64,000 nt of DNA from Burkholderia catarinensis (GTDB lineage Bacteria > Pseudomonadota > Gammaproteobacteria > Burkholderiales > Burkholderiaceae): positions 218,074 to 282,073 of the forward strand of contig NZ_MDEQ02000010.1 in assembly GCF_001883705.2 (NCBI RefSeq). The letters are read 5' to 3'. The translations under genes and the position numbers were made by a program. Below are positions 28,731-37,431 of this stretch, piece by piece (within the stretch, counting starts at the first letter, position 1; each line of letters opens with the position of its first letter). A model generated the notes under the pieces. It was not told the origin of the DNA, did no database searches, and saw nothing but the letters and a program-made list of their open reading frames with translations.

Positions 28731-29939
28731 ATGACACGCACCTCCGACGCCCCGCCAGCCGAACGGACGCGTGCTTCGCCGCGCCCGAGCCGAGTTCGCG
28801 CAGCGATCACGATTCCGCTCGTGCCGATTGCGGACGCCAACGCCGTCGCGCCGCTCGTCGCGCGCAGCCGCGCGTTCGACGCGCTCGCCCGGCGCTTCGC
28901 ATGGCTCGCGTTGCGCGAGCCGCCCGCTGACGACAGCCGCCGCTGGCATGTCCATACCGTTGCCGGCCGAACGATCCGCTTCGCACAGCCGCTCACGTTC
29001 ACGCCCTACGCCGCGGCACAGCCCTGCTCCGCACGCTGCCGGTTCTGCTCGGAAACGCTGGTCGACGAAACCGCATCGGGCCCGGTAGCGGCCGGCTTGC
29101 GTCCTCCGGACGACTATTTCGACACGCTGCGGCGTGCGCTGCGGGCCCTGCGCGGCGTGCCGCTGTCGTACTCGCTGTCCGGGCTCGAGAACACGGACGA
29201 TTCGCGCTGGCTGCTATCGCTCGTCGCGACGCTCGGCGCGGCCGGCGACGACGGTCCGGACGCGACCGGCAGCGTGCTGTACACGAATGGCGCCGGGCTC
29301 GTCGAACACGGCGACGCCCTGCTGCCGGCGCTCGCGGACTTCGGGCTGTCATGGCTCGAATGGTCGCGTCATCACGACCGCGACGACACGAACCAGTCGA
29401 TCATGCGCTTTCGGCCCGGCCAGCACGTGATGCACCAGCACGCATTCGAAATGGCGTTTGCCGCCGCGTGCGAGCACTTTCCGGTCAAGCTCGTCTGCAT
29501 CGTGCAGCGCGGCGGCATCGAGACGCCGGCGGACGTGCTCCGTTATCTGGCCCATGCACGCGCGCTCGGCGCCGGCGCGGTGATCTTCCGTGAATTCTCC
29601 GCGCTGCCCGACACCTACCGGCACAACGCGACGCGGCGCTACATCGACCGCACGCGCGTTCCGATCGACGCGTTGCTGCTGGCCTGCGCAACGGACGCCG
29701 CGTTTTCCGCGCAGTGCGAACCAATCGCGCTGACAGGCGGCTACTACTTCTGGAATGCGCGCTGGGCCCATCGCGACGGCTTCGAAGTCGTGTTCGAGAC
29801 CTCCGACTACGGCGCGATGCGCGAGCACGAGCTGCGCGACGCCGTGTACAAGCTCGTGTTCCACCCGAACGGCAACCTGTGCGCCGGCTGGCAACCGACG
29901 CGCGACATCCTGTGGAGCAACGATGACCGTCGTGACTAG
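28731..29939 (+). CDS. Radical SAM domain protein of unknown function
   Basis: This 402-residue protein carries the radical SAM cluster motif C99-x3-C103-x2-C106 (CSARCRFC), which binds a [4Fe-4S] cluster that cleaves S-adenosylmethionine. Later strands of the partial barrel fit the family: PLSYSLSGLENTDD, SVLYTNGAGL, WLEWSRHHDRDDTNQSIMRF, VKLVCIVQRGGIETP. The C-terminal part (TGGYYFWNARWAHRDGFEVVFE, FHPNGNLCAGWQP) has one Cys and no SPASM-like cluster. About 85 basic, Ala/Pro-rich residues precede the motif, so a later start is possible. It overlaps the next gene by 17 bp. I cannot name a substrate; the coupled partner suggests a nucleic acid or nucleotide (inference). Confidence 0.83.
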   Translation: MTRTSDAPPAERTRASPRPSRVRAAITIPLVPIADANAVAPLVARSRAFDALARRFAWLALREPPADDSRRWHVHTVAGRTIRFAQPLTFTPYAAAQPCSARCRFCSETLVDETASGPVAAGLRPPDDYFDTLRRALRALRGVPLSYSLSGLENTDDSRWLLSLVATLGAAGDDGPDATGSVLYTNGAGLVEHGDALLPALADFGLSWLEWSRHHDRDDTNQSIMRFRPGQHVMHQHAFEMAFAAACEHFPVKLVCIVQRGGIETPADVLRYLAHARALGAGAVIFREFSALPDTYRHNATRRYIDRTRVPIDALLLACATDAAFSAQCEPIALTGGYYFWNARWAHRDGFEVVFETSDYGAMREHELRDAVYKLVFHPNGNLCAGWQPTRDILWSNDDRRD

Positions 29940-31062
29940 CTGGCTGCGTCTGACCGACGAGGCCGCCGACACCACCCTGCCCGCCGACCTGCGCGCGCGG
30001 GATTTGTTTGCCGCGCGCGATTGCGGCTGGGTCGAGCAGATGGTGCCGTTCATCGGCAGCCACGCGACGCCGGGCGGCTGGATCGTCGATCCGTTCGGCG
30101 GCTTCGGCACGACGCTCGTCGCCGCCGCGCGATGCGACGTGCCGGCGCTCGGCGTCGAGATCGACCCGGAGCGCGTCGCATTCGCACGCGAGCGACTCGC
30201 GCGCACGGACGCGCTCCCCGCCCGCTATCCGGTGCTGGCCGGCGACCTGTCGAGCGACGCGACGCAGGCCGCGGCACGCCACGCGGGCGGCCCGTTCACG
30301 CTTTGCCTGACGAGCGTGCCGTACTTCGGCTGCCCCGGGCTGCTCGACAGCCCGCGCGACGGGCAACTGTACGGCATCGACTGCTACGCGCCGTATCTCG
30401 AACGAATGCGCAACGTGTTCGCGGGCGTGCATGCGCTGCTCGAACCGGGCGGCTGGTGCATCGCGATGGCGCAGAACCTGCGGGTCGGCGGTCGGTTCGT
30501 ACCGCTCGCGTGGGATGTCGCGCGGCTGCTCGGCGAGCGCTTCGTGTTGCACGAGGAACGCGTGCTGATCTACGAACGCGCCGGCGGCCCCGCGCCGCAC
30601 GGCGCCGGTGCCACCGACCGCACGCATGAATACGCGCTCGTGTGCCGCAAGGCGCCGCTCGCGAGCGATACCGACGCGGCCCGCGCGCTGGTTGCCGCGA
30701 TGACGCGCGACGGTTTCGCCTTCGCAGTGATCGGCGGCTTCGCGCGACGGCTCGCGGCGGCTGCGGACGATGCCGTTACCGATGCGCCGCTGAACGACGT
30801 CGACCTCGTCGTCCCGCCCGACGATGCAGACCTGTCGCGGCTGCTGCAATGGCTCGACACCGACGGCTTCTCGATCGAATCGTGGAACGCGCGCGTGACG
30901 CCGCCGGTGGCGGCTGCGGCGCTGCAATACCGCCACTACTTCCGCGCACGACGGATCGATGCACGCGGTCGCTGGTTGCAGGTCGACGTGACGGTCGCCG
31001 CTACGCGGGAAGGATTCGACGCATGCATCCGCGCCAACCCGAGGCCGGGCGCGATGAGCTGA
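29923..31062 (+). CDS. Methyltransferase-nucleotidyltransferase fusion protein
   Basis: This 379-residue protein appears to join two catalytic folds. Residues 40-245 are a SAM methyltransferase of the N4/N6-amino type: motif I DPFGGFGTT (56-64), acidic strand-2 end GVEID (77-81), and motif IV TSVPYFG (130-136), where canonical enzymes have SPPY, so one Pro is Val. Residues 265-360 resemble a polymerase-beta-type nucleotidyltransferase: GG (271-272), then D292-V-D294, and a third acidic residue D355 (LQVDVTV). The start lies inside the preceding radical SAM gene, so expression is coupled. Targets are unknown; DNA, RNA or nucleotide modification are all possible. It ends 24 bp before the convergent tamB. 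Confidence 0.75.
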   Translation: MTVVTSWLRLTDEAADTTLPADLRARDLFAARDCGWVEQMVPFIGSHATPGGWIVDPFGGFGTTLVAAARCDVPALGVEIDPERVAFARERLARTDALPARYPVLAGDLSSDATQAAARHAGGPFTLCLTSVPYFGCPGLLDSPRDGQLYGIDCYAPYLERMRNVFAGVHALLEPGGWCIAMAQNLRVGGRFVPLAWDVARLLGERFVLHEERVLIYERAGGPAPHGAGATDRTHEYALVCRKAPLASDTDAARALVAAMTRDGFAFAVIGGFARRLAAAADDAVTDAPLNDVDLVVPPDDADLSRLLQWLDTDGFSIESWNARVTPPVAAAALQYRHYFRARRIDARGRWLQVDVTVAATREGFDACIRANPRPGAMS

Positions 31063-31086
31063 GCGGGGCCGGACAGCGCCCCTTCA

Positions 31087-34000
31087 TCACCGCTGGCTGA
31101 ACCAGCGATCGAAGCGCCGCGTGTAGTTCAGGTCGACGCCCTGGAACGTGCCGCCGTACGCGGACACCGACCAGAAGCGCGTCAGGTTGATCGTCGCCTT
31201 GAACGCGTTGCTCGCCGATTGCAGGCCCTGCTCGAAGCCGAGCACGAAACGCTCGTTGATCGCCTTCGACACCTGCACGACCTGCGGATCGGTCAGGCCG
31301 ACATCGCTGCGGCCGATCGAGAACTCGTCGAGGCCGATGCTCTGCGCGACGCGCTTGCCGGTCACGCTGCCGAGCAACCCGAGCGCCGCCGTCATCGCGC
31401 CCTGCTGGCCGACGTTGTTGCCCTGGTCGGTGCCATGCCCGAACAACAGCCACGACAGCTTTTCGTTGTCGGTGACGTTCGGTTCCGACACGAGCTTGAC
31501 CGTCAGCGACTGGATCGTGCCCGTCACCTGCACGCCGGCCTCGACCTCCTGGTTGCGCCGCATCGCGAGGATGTTGACGCCCGGGTTCGACACGGGACCG
31601 TTGAACGTGAAGAAGCCGTTCTCGACCGCGAGCTTGCGGCCGAACGACGTGTACGTCGATCCTTCGGTCACGCGCACGTTGCCGACCGCGCGCAGCGGCA
31701 CGCCCGGCGCGCTCATCACGGTGATCGTGCCGCGCAGCCCGAGATCCGCGCCGTGGCCCTTGAAGCGGAAGTTGTTGCCGAGGCCGATGTCGATGTTCGC
31801 GCGCGGCGCGAGCGACGGCGCCGGCTTGTCCGCGACCGGCTGCGGCTTCGCGGCCGCGGTGCCGGTCGGCGTCTCGCCGCGCACCGTGCCGTCCGGCTGC
31901 ACGATCACGACATCGTCGGACAGGTGCGGCGCCGATTCCTCGGGCAGGTCGAACAGCGCGCGGTCGACGACGAACTTGCCGTCGATCGACAGCGCGCCGC
32001 GCGGCCCGTCGTTCGCGACGGTCGCCTTGCCCGACAGCGACAGCTTGCGGTCCGGCGCCGCGAACAGCTCGAGCTTGTCCGCGACGATGCTCGCGGTCAG
32101 GTCGGGCGCCTCGCCGTCGAGGCGCACGCGGCCGAGCGCGCGCAGCGTGCCGTCGCCGCCGCGGAATTCGACCTGCTGGAATTCGACGAGGTTTTCCGAC
32201 AGCTTGATGCGCACGATGCCGTCCTTCAACTGCACGCCCTGGTCGACGAGCGTCGCGGACAAATCGTCGCCCGTCAGCATCCCCGACAGGTTCGGCTTCA
32301 CCGGCGTGCCGGCGACCGTCAGCTTCAGCGCCGCGCGCCCGCCGAGCAGGTAGCTCGGCCCGAACAGGTTGCCGGTCGTCTTCAGCGCCGGGATGTCGGC
32401 GTCGATGCGGCCCGACAGCGGGCCATCGTCGACGACGCCGAACATGCCGTCGCGCAGCGCGAACGGCACCATGACGTTCGCGTCGAGCGTGCCGATCCGG
32501 TTCGCCTTCGCGAGCGCCGTCACGTTGAGCCGGTTGCCGGGCACGAAGCTCGCGCGCGCGGACAGGTCGGTCAGCCCGAGCGACGCGATGCCGCGCCCGC
32601 TCTCGATCGTCACGTCGCCGCCGCGGCGCTTCACCTGCACATGGCCCGTCGCATTCGCGCCGAGCGAGAAATCCCAGTCGGCGTCGAGCACGACGTCGGT
32701 CCGCAGCGGCGGCCGCTGGCCGGTCAGCTCCTGGCGGACCTCGAGGAAGCGCGCGACCGACGCGCCGCTCACGGAGCCCGCCGAGCGCATCTGGCCGTGA
32801 TCGAACACGAACGACTTCAGGTCGATCGCCGCGCCTTCGAGCGTAAGGCGCGTCGCGCCGAGCGTCACGCGGCCGGCGCCGGCCGACACGGCCAGCGGCG
32901 CCTGCAGCGCGACAGCCGGCGTGCCGCGGTTCGCGAGACGCGTGACGGTGCCGTCCCAGCGCATCCCGTCGCGGTTCTCGACCACGCCGCCGTTCGCCGC
33001 GAACGTCATGTCGATCACCCGGCCGCCGGTCGTCCCGAGCGCCGATGCGTCGAGCGTGTGCTTCGCGCGCGTGCCGTCGAGGTTCGCGCGCAGCGATTTC
33101 AGCTTCAGCGAGCCGAGCGCGATGTCGGTGGCGTCGGCCGTGAACACGAGTGCGCCGTGCGCGCCGTCGCGGATGTCCGCGCGGCCCTGCGCGGCGCCGA
33201 TCCGGTTCGATCCGACGACGACGTGCTCGGCCTTGTAGGTGGCCGTCACGTTCGGGTGCGCAAAGCTGCCGGTCAGGTCGCCCTGCGCCTGCACGAGCCC
33301 CTCGACACCGAAGCCGAGCCGGTCGAGCTGCGGCGCATCGACAACGAAGCGCAGCCGGTCGCCGGGCGCGCCGAAGCTGCCGCGCAGATCGACGTGGTTG
33401 CCCGCGATCGACAGGTTCGCGTTGCTCGGCAGGATCCGCGAGCCGGCGAGCTGCACGACGCCGGCGCCGGTCAACGGCACGCCGTCGTACAGGCTGTCGC
33501 CGAGCTTGAAGGTCGCCTTCGTCGACACCTGCGGCGCGAACGCGCCCGACGCCGTCAGCGTGCCCGACACGCGCGTCTCGCCGCGCTTGGCCGGTGCCTT
33601 TGCCGCCTTGCCGCCGCCCGCCTTCGGCGCGCTCATCGCGGCGAGCAGCAGCGGATCGAACGCCGTCAGCGTCGCCTTCGCGTCGTAGCTCGAATGGGCA
33701 TCGTGGCGGAACACGCCCGTCAGGTCGATACGGCCCTTGCCAGCCGTCACGCGCGTGTCGGTGAGCACGGTCTGCTGCGGCGTCAGCGCGACCTTCGCGC
33801 GCGCGCCGAGCGCAAGCTTCGGATCGTTCAGGTTGAAATCGACGGTCGTCACGTCGCCCGCGAGCGTCACGCCGAGCGGGCCGCCGAGGCGCATCGGCCG
33901 CAGCTCGGCGACGAAGGCGTTCAGGTCGAGGTTCGCGACCTTCAGGTCGAAGCGGCCCTTGCCGCCCGTCAGCGTGCCGTTGCCCGTCACGCTGCCGTCG

Positions 34001-35118
34001 CGGATCAGCTTCAGCGCGAGATCGTCGATCCGCTGCGCGTGCGCGTCGAGATGCACGTTCGCGTGCGCGTCGATCACCGGCAGCAGGTGATCGACGAGCG
34101 TGCCGGGCTTCGCGTTGACGATCGACACCGGGCCCGTCACCGCGAAACCCTGCGCGGGCGCCGCGCCTGCCGGCACGGTCACGGGCGCGAGCTCCGCGCG
34201 CACCGCGAGATCGGCGGCCGGCGCGCCGGGCGCGAGCGCCTGCGGGTTCACGTGATCGAACGCGAGCGACGCGCGCGTGAGCGGCACCGTGCCGAACGGC
34301 GCGGCCTCGACGTGCGCGCGCCCGTTCAGCTTCATCCCGCTTGCATTGACATCGGCGACGAGCGCCTCGAGCGAGCCCGACACGCGCGCGCGCGCATCGA
34401 CCGGCTCGTTGGACAGCTTGCCCGCATAGGTGGCTTCGCCCGTCAGCGCGAACGGCTTCACGCCGTCGAGCTTCGCGCGCGCGGTCAGCGCGCCGTACGG
34501 CGTATCGACGCCGTCGAGCACGAGTTCGTGGTGACGGCCGTCGCTGCGGCCGTTCAGCGCGAGGTGGTCGAGCTGCGTCGTCGAACCGCCGTCATGGATC
34601 GCGAGGCGATCGACGCGCAGGTCGTCGATCCGCAACTGCAGCGGCAGGCTCAGGTCCTGCGGCGCCGCACTCGGCGTCGACGGCCCCGGCGCGATCCGCA
34701 CGTCGATCGTGCCGGCGCGAAGATAGGCGATGGACAGCCGCCACGGCGCGCGGGTCAGTGCCCAGCGGCCGTCGAGCCGGTCGATGCGGATCTCGGTGCC
34801 GGTGCCGTCGGGACTCGTCCATGCGAACCCGCGCAACCGCACGCCGGTCGCGAGCGAGCCGCCTTCGAGCGTGCCCGCGAGCCGTGCGCCGAGCACGCGC
34901 CCGGCCACCTGCCATGCGAGCCGCGTGCCGCGCTCGGTCGTCGCCGCAGCCAGCACGAGCCCGGCCGCCAGCACGACGAGCAGCACGACCGTCGCGAGCG
35001 TCCACGCGACGACGCGCACCGCGCGCCCGCGGCGCGGCGCGCGCGGCGGGGTGTCGGGCGCGCCGTCGGGCGAGTCCGGGTCGTGAGGCGGCGGCGTGTC
35101 GTTCGGGTCCTTCGTCAT
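31087..35118 (-). CDS. tamB: Translocation and assembly module subunit TamB
   Basis: This 1343-residue protein has a single N-terminal membrane anchor (about residues 33-60, after a Pro/Arg-rich cytoplasmic segment) and a very long repetitive beta-rich body typical of AsmA/TamB-like bridging proteins. It ends with the DUF490/TamB domain (NPGVNILAMRRNQEVEAGVQVTGT, LVSEPNVTDNEKLSWLLFGHG, and the terminal aromatic strand). TamB spans the periplasm and works with TamA in outer membrane assembly and probably lipid transport. The gene follows tamA with a 28-bp gap. E. coli TamB is 1259 residues, so the length is normal. Confidence 0.95.
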   Translation of the reverse strand: MTKDPNDTPPPHDPDSPDGAPDTPPRAPRRGRAVRVVAWTLATVVLLVVLAAGLVLAAATTERGTRLAWQVAGRVLGARLAGTLEGGSLATGVRLRGFAWTSPDGTGTEIRIDRLDGRWALTRAPWRLSIAYLRAGTIDVRIAPGPSTPSAAPQDLSLPLQLRIDDLRVDRLAIHDGGSTTQLDHLALNGRSDGRHHELVLDGVDTPYGALTARAKLDGVKPFALTGEATYAGKLSNEPVDARARVSGSLEALVADVNASGMKLNGRAHVEAAPFGTVPLTRASLAFDHVNPQALAPGAPAADLAVRAELAPVTVPAGAAPAQGFAVTGPVSIVNAKPGTLVDHLLPVIDAHANVHLDAHAQRIDDLALKLIRDGSVTGNGTLTGGKGRFDLKVANLDLNAFVAELRPMRLGGPLGVTLAGDVTTVDFNLNDPKLALGARAKVALTPQQTVLTDTRVTAGKGRIDLTGVFRHDAHSSYDAKATLTAFDPLLLAAMSAPKAGGGKAAKAPAKRGETRVSGTLTASGAFAPQVSTKATFKLGDSLYDGVPLTGAGVVQLAGSRILPSNANLSIAGNHVDLRGSFGAPGDRLRFVVDAPQLDRLGFGVEGLVQAQGDLTGSFAHPNVTATYKAEHVVVGSNRIGAAQGRADIRDGAHGALVFTADATDIALGSLKLKSLRANLDGTRAKHTLDASALGTTGGRVIDMTFAANGGVVENRDGMRWDGTVTRLANRGTPAVALQAPLAVSAGAGRVTLGATRLTLEGAAIDLKSFVFDHGQMRSAGSVSGASVARFLEVRQELTGQRPPLRTDVVLDADWDFSLGANATGHVQVKRRGGDVTIESGRGIASLGLTDLSARASFVPGNRLNVTALAKANRIGTLDANVMVPFALRDGMFGVVDDGPLSGRIDADIPALKTTGNLFGPSYLLGGRAALKLTVAGTPVKPNLSGMLTGDDLSATLVDQGVQLKDGIVRIKLSENLVEFQQVEFRGGDGTLRALGRVRLDGEAPDLTASIVADKLELFAAPDRKLSLSGKATVANDGPRGALSIDGKFVVDRALFDLPEESAPHLSDDVVIVQPDGTVRGETPTGTAAAKPQPVADKPAPSLAPRANIDIGLGNNFRFKGHGADLGLRGTITVMSAPGVPLRAVGNVRVTEGSTYTSFGRKLAVENGFFTFNGPVSNPGVNILAMRRNQEVEAGVQVTGTIQSLTVKLVSEPNVTDNEKLSWLLFGHGTDQGNNVGQQGAMTAALGLLGSVTGKRVAQSIGLDEFSIGRSDVGLTDPQVVQVSKAINERFVLGFEQGLQSASNAFKATINLTRFWSVSAYGGTFQGVDLNYTRRFDRWFSQR

Positions 35119-35146
35119 GCGGTTCGTCGTCGATGAAGCGGTACGT

Positions 35147-36919
35147 TCAGAAAGCGATGCCGAGCGTCAGGTACGGGCGCACGCTATGGTTGCGCAACCC
35201 GTACGCGACGTCGACGTTGATCGGGCCGACGGGGCTGCGCCAGCGCGCGCCGATGCCGACGCCCGGGTAGAACACGCGCTCGCCCCACGCATCGGTGGCG
35301 GTGCCGATGTCGAAGAACGTCGCGGCACCCCAGTCGCGGTTGAACCAGTGCTGGTATTCGGCGGTGCCCGTCATCAGGTACTTGGTCGGCAGCACGGAGC
35401 CGTCGACGCTGTTGCCGATGCTCTGGTAGCCATAGCCGCGCACCGAATTCGAGCCGCCCGCGCGGAACAGCAGCGACGCGGGCACGCCGGTCGAGCTGCC
35501 GCTCGTGAACACGCCGCCGAGTTCCGCGCGGAACACGAACAGGTCGCGCTTGCCGACCGGCACGTATTGCTGGCCGCGCGCGTAGCCGCGGATGAAGGTC
35601 TGGTCGGTCAGCACGCCCTTGACCGCGAAGCCGGCCTCCGCGTGAATCAGGTTGCCCGAGCGCGGGAACAGCGGATCGTCGACGTTGCGGCGCGTCCAGG
35701 CCCACTGCGGCACGAGCGCGCGGCTCGTGGTCGGCCCCGCGCCGTTCTGGTCGAGCCGGTCCTGGTAGTACATCAGCGAATACGCGTAGTCGATAAACTG
35801 GCCCGTGCGCGTGCGCTGCGCGCCGATCCGCGCGCTGTAGATGCGCGTGTCCGACACGTTGGTGTTCGTATAGGACGCCAGCACGCTGTTGGTCCACCCC
35901 TTCTCGCCCGGCGGCATCGACAGCTGGACCTGGCCGTACTGCTGGATCTGGTCGACCCGGCCCGATACGGTCAGCGGCCACGCGGCGCCGAACGTGTCGA
36001 GATACGTATAGGAGCCCTGCACGTGCGGCCCGGTATCGGTTGCAAAGCCGACGCCGCCGCGGATGTTGTTGTACGGGAACTCGCTGACCTTCACGTGCAC
36101 GGGCGTGCGCTCGGGCTTCGACGTATCGTCGCCGACGTCGATCGCGACGCTCGCGTAGTACGGCGTGTTCTGCAACTGCCGCTGCAATTCGGTGATCCGC
36201 CGCACGTCGTAGATCTCGCCTTCGGACAGCGGATTGACGTTCGTGACGATCTTCTCCGGATAGCGGCGCACGCCGTCGACATCGACCTTGCCGATCGTAA
36301 ACGTCGGGCCGCTGTCGAACGTGACCGCGAGCGTCGCGCGCTGCGTGCGCGGGTCGATGCGCGCCTCGGACGACGCGATCTTCGCGCCGAGATAGCGACG
36401 CGACTGCAGTTGCGTGAGCGCCGCGCCCTTCGCGCTGTCCCAGTCGGACTGCGTGAACGGGTCGCCCGGCTTCAGCGAGAACGCGAAACGCGTCGCGGCC
36501 TCCTGCTTCGGATCCTCGGTGTCGACGGGCCCCTTGAACGTCAGGTCGACCGTCGACACGACCGTCTGCTTGCCCGGATCGACCGCGATGCGCACGTCGC
36601 GCTTGCCGTCGCGCATGCGCACGTCGGTGCGCACGACCGGCGAGAAATAGCCGGCCGTCGCGGTCAAGTCGCGCACCTGCTGCGGCGTGGCGGTCACGAG
36701 GAAGTCGAACTGGTCGTCGCTGATGTCGTCGCGCTTCGCGAAGCGCGCGATATCGAGATGCGACTTGAGGAGCTTGCGGATCGAGCGCGGCGCGTCGATG
36801 TCGACGTCGTACTTCGCGTAGGCCGGCAGCGCGAAGAGCGCGGCGAGACAACCCGCGAGGGTCGCCCGCGCGGCGTGAGCCGCGGCGCCGGTGCCGCGCC
36901 GCGCGCGATTGCGTTCCAC
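35147..36919 (-). CDS. tamA: Outer-membrane assembly protein TamA (Omp85 family)
   Basis: This is an Omp85-type protein of about 590 residues: three N-terminal POTRA-like domains (from KYDVDIDAPRSIRKLLKSH; ATAGYFSPVV; FTIGKVDVDGVRRYPEKI) and a 16-strand beta-barrel with the diagnostic VRGYGYQSIGNS loop motif and a final strand ending in Phe. The start is uncertain because no ATG exists near the N-terminus. I chose GTG 36919, which begins a signal peptide ending LPAYA; a GTG at 37027 would add 36 residues without conserved features. It is co-transcribed with tamB. Confidence 0.9.
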   Translation of the reverse strand: MERNRARRGTGAAAHAARATLAGCLAALFALPAYAKYDVDIDAPRSIRKLLKSHLDIARFAKRDDISDDQFDFLVTATPQQVRDLTATAGYFSPVVRTDVRMRDGKRDVRIAVDPGKQTVVSTVDLTFKGPVDTEDPKQEAATRFAFSLKPGDPFTQSDWDSAKGAALTQLQSRRYLGAKIASSEARIDPRTQRATLAVTFDSGPTFTIGKVDVDGVRRYPEKIVTNVNPLSEGEIYDVRRITELQRQLQNTPYYASVAIDVGDDTSKPERTPVHVKVSEFPYNNIRGGVGFATDTGPHVQGSYTYLDTFGAAWPLTVSGRVDQIQQYGQVQLSMPPGEKGWTNSVLASYTNTNVSDTRIYSARIGAQRTRTGQFIDYAYSLMYYQDRLDQNGAGPTTSRALVPQWAWTRRNVDDPLFPRSGNLIHAEAGFAVKGVLTDQTFIRGYARGQQYVPVGKRDLFVFRAELGGVFTSGSSTGVPASLLFRAGGSNSVRGYGYQSIGNSVDGSVLPTKYLMTGTAEYQHWFNRDWGAATFFDIGTATDAWGERVFYPGVGIGARWRSPVGPINVDVAYGLRNHSVRPYLTLGIAF

Positions 36920-37010
36920 GCGCGGACCCGCGTCATGCGCCGTAAGTGCTTGCTGGTTCGCCTGCCCCGCCAAATAAACCTCGCCCTCGGTTGTCACGGT
37001 TTTGTGGAAA

Positions 37011-37032
37011 ACCCTGTATTTGACCACAGGGT
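37011..37032. repeat. Inverted repeat upstream of tamA
   Basis: ACCCTGT and ACAGGGT form a perfect 7-bp inverted repeat with an 8-bp spacer about 100 bp before the tamA start. It could be an operator or a leader stem; there is no T run. Confidence 0.45.
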
Positions 37033-37238
37033 GCCGGCGTCAAATCTTAATGTTTGTAAACCTCGCCGCGGGCGAGCGCGACTGCGGCGTCATGCTCGCC
37101 GGCACTCGCCCGGGCACCGGCTGCGCTCCGGCTCGCCGTTTCGACGCGCGATTGACGCCGGCCGTTCCCTCGATGCGGTAAAATCCCGCCATCGAGAATC
37201 CGGCGCGTCGTGCGCCGCCCGAAACGGAAAACCCAGCC

Positions 37239-37427
37239 ATGCCGTACCAGTCCGACGTCACGCAGTTCCTGAACCAGCTCAAGCAGCAGAAGCCGACGCT
37301 CGAAGAAGAGCAGCGCACGGGCCGTTCCCTGCTGTGGGACAAGCAGCCGATCGACCTCGAAGAGCGCGCCGATCAGCAGGAATCGCGCGTGAAGCAAACG
37401 TCGTACGTCTACTACCAGAACTTCTGA
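37239..37427 (+). CDS. DUF3460 family protein
   Basis: This is a 62-residue hydrophilic protein (MPYQSDVTQFLNQLKQQ at the start, KQTSYVYYQNF at the end) matching the short DUF3460 family of Burkholderiales. It has no membrane segment or known motif. It lies four bases before scpA on the same strand, so the two are co-transcribed, and the synteny suggests, without proof, a link to chromosome maintenance. A TAAAAT at 37179-37184 is a candidate -10 hexamer. Confidence 0.85.
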   Translation: MPYQSDVTQFLNQLKQQKPTLEEEQRTGRSLLWDKQPIDLEERADQQESRVKQTSYVYYQNF

Positions 37428-37431
37428 CGAC

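Noticed and set aside
31219..35136. A very long open frame antisense to tamB
   Set aside because: High-GC codon bias leaves the opposite strand open. The translation is Arg/Ala/His-rich, without family motifs, whereas the tamB frame has clear conserved domains.
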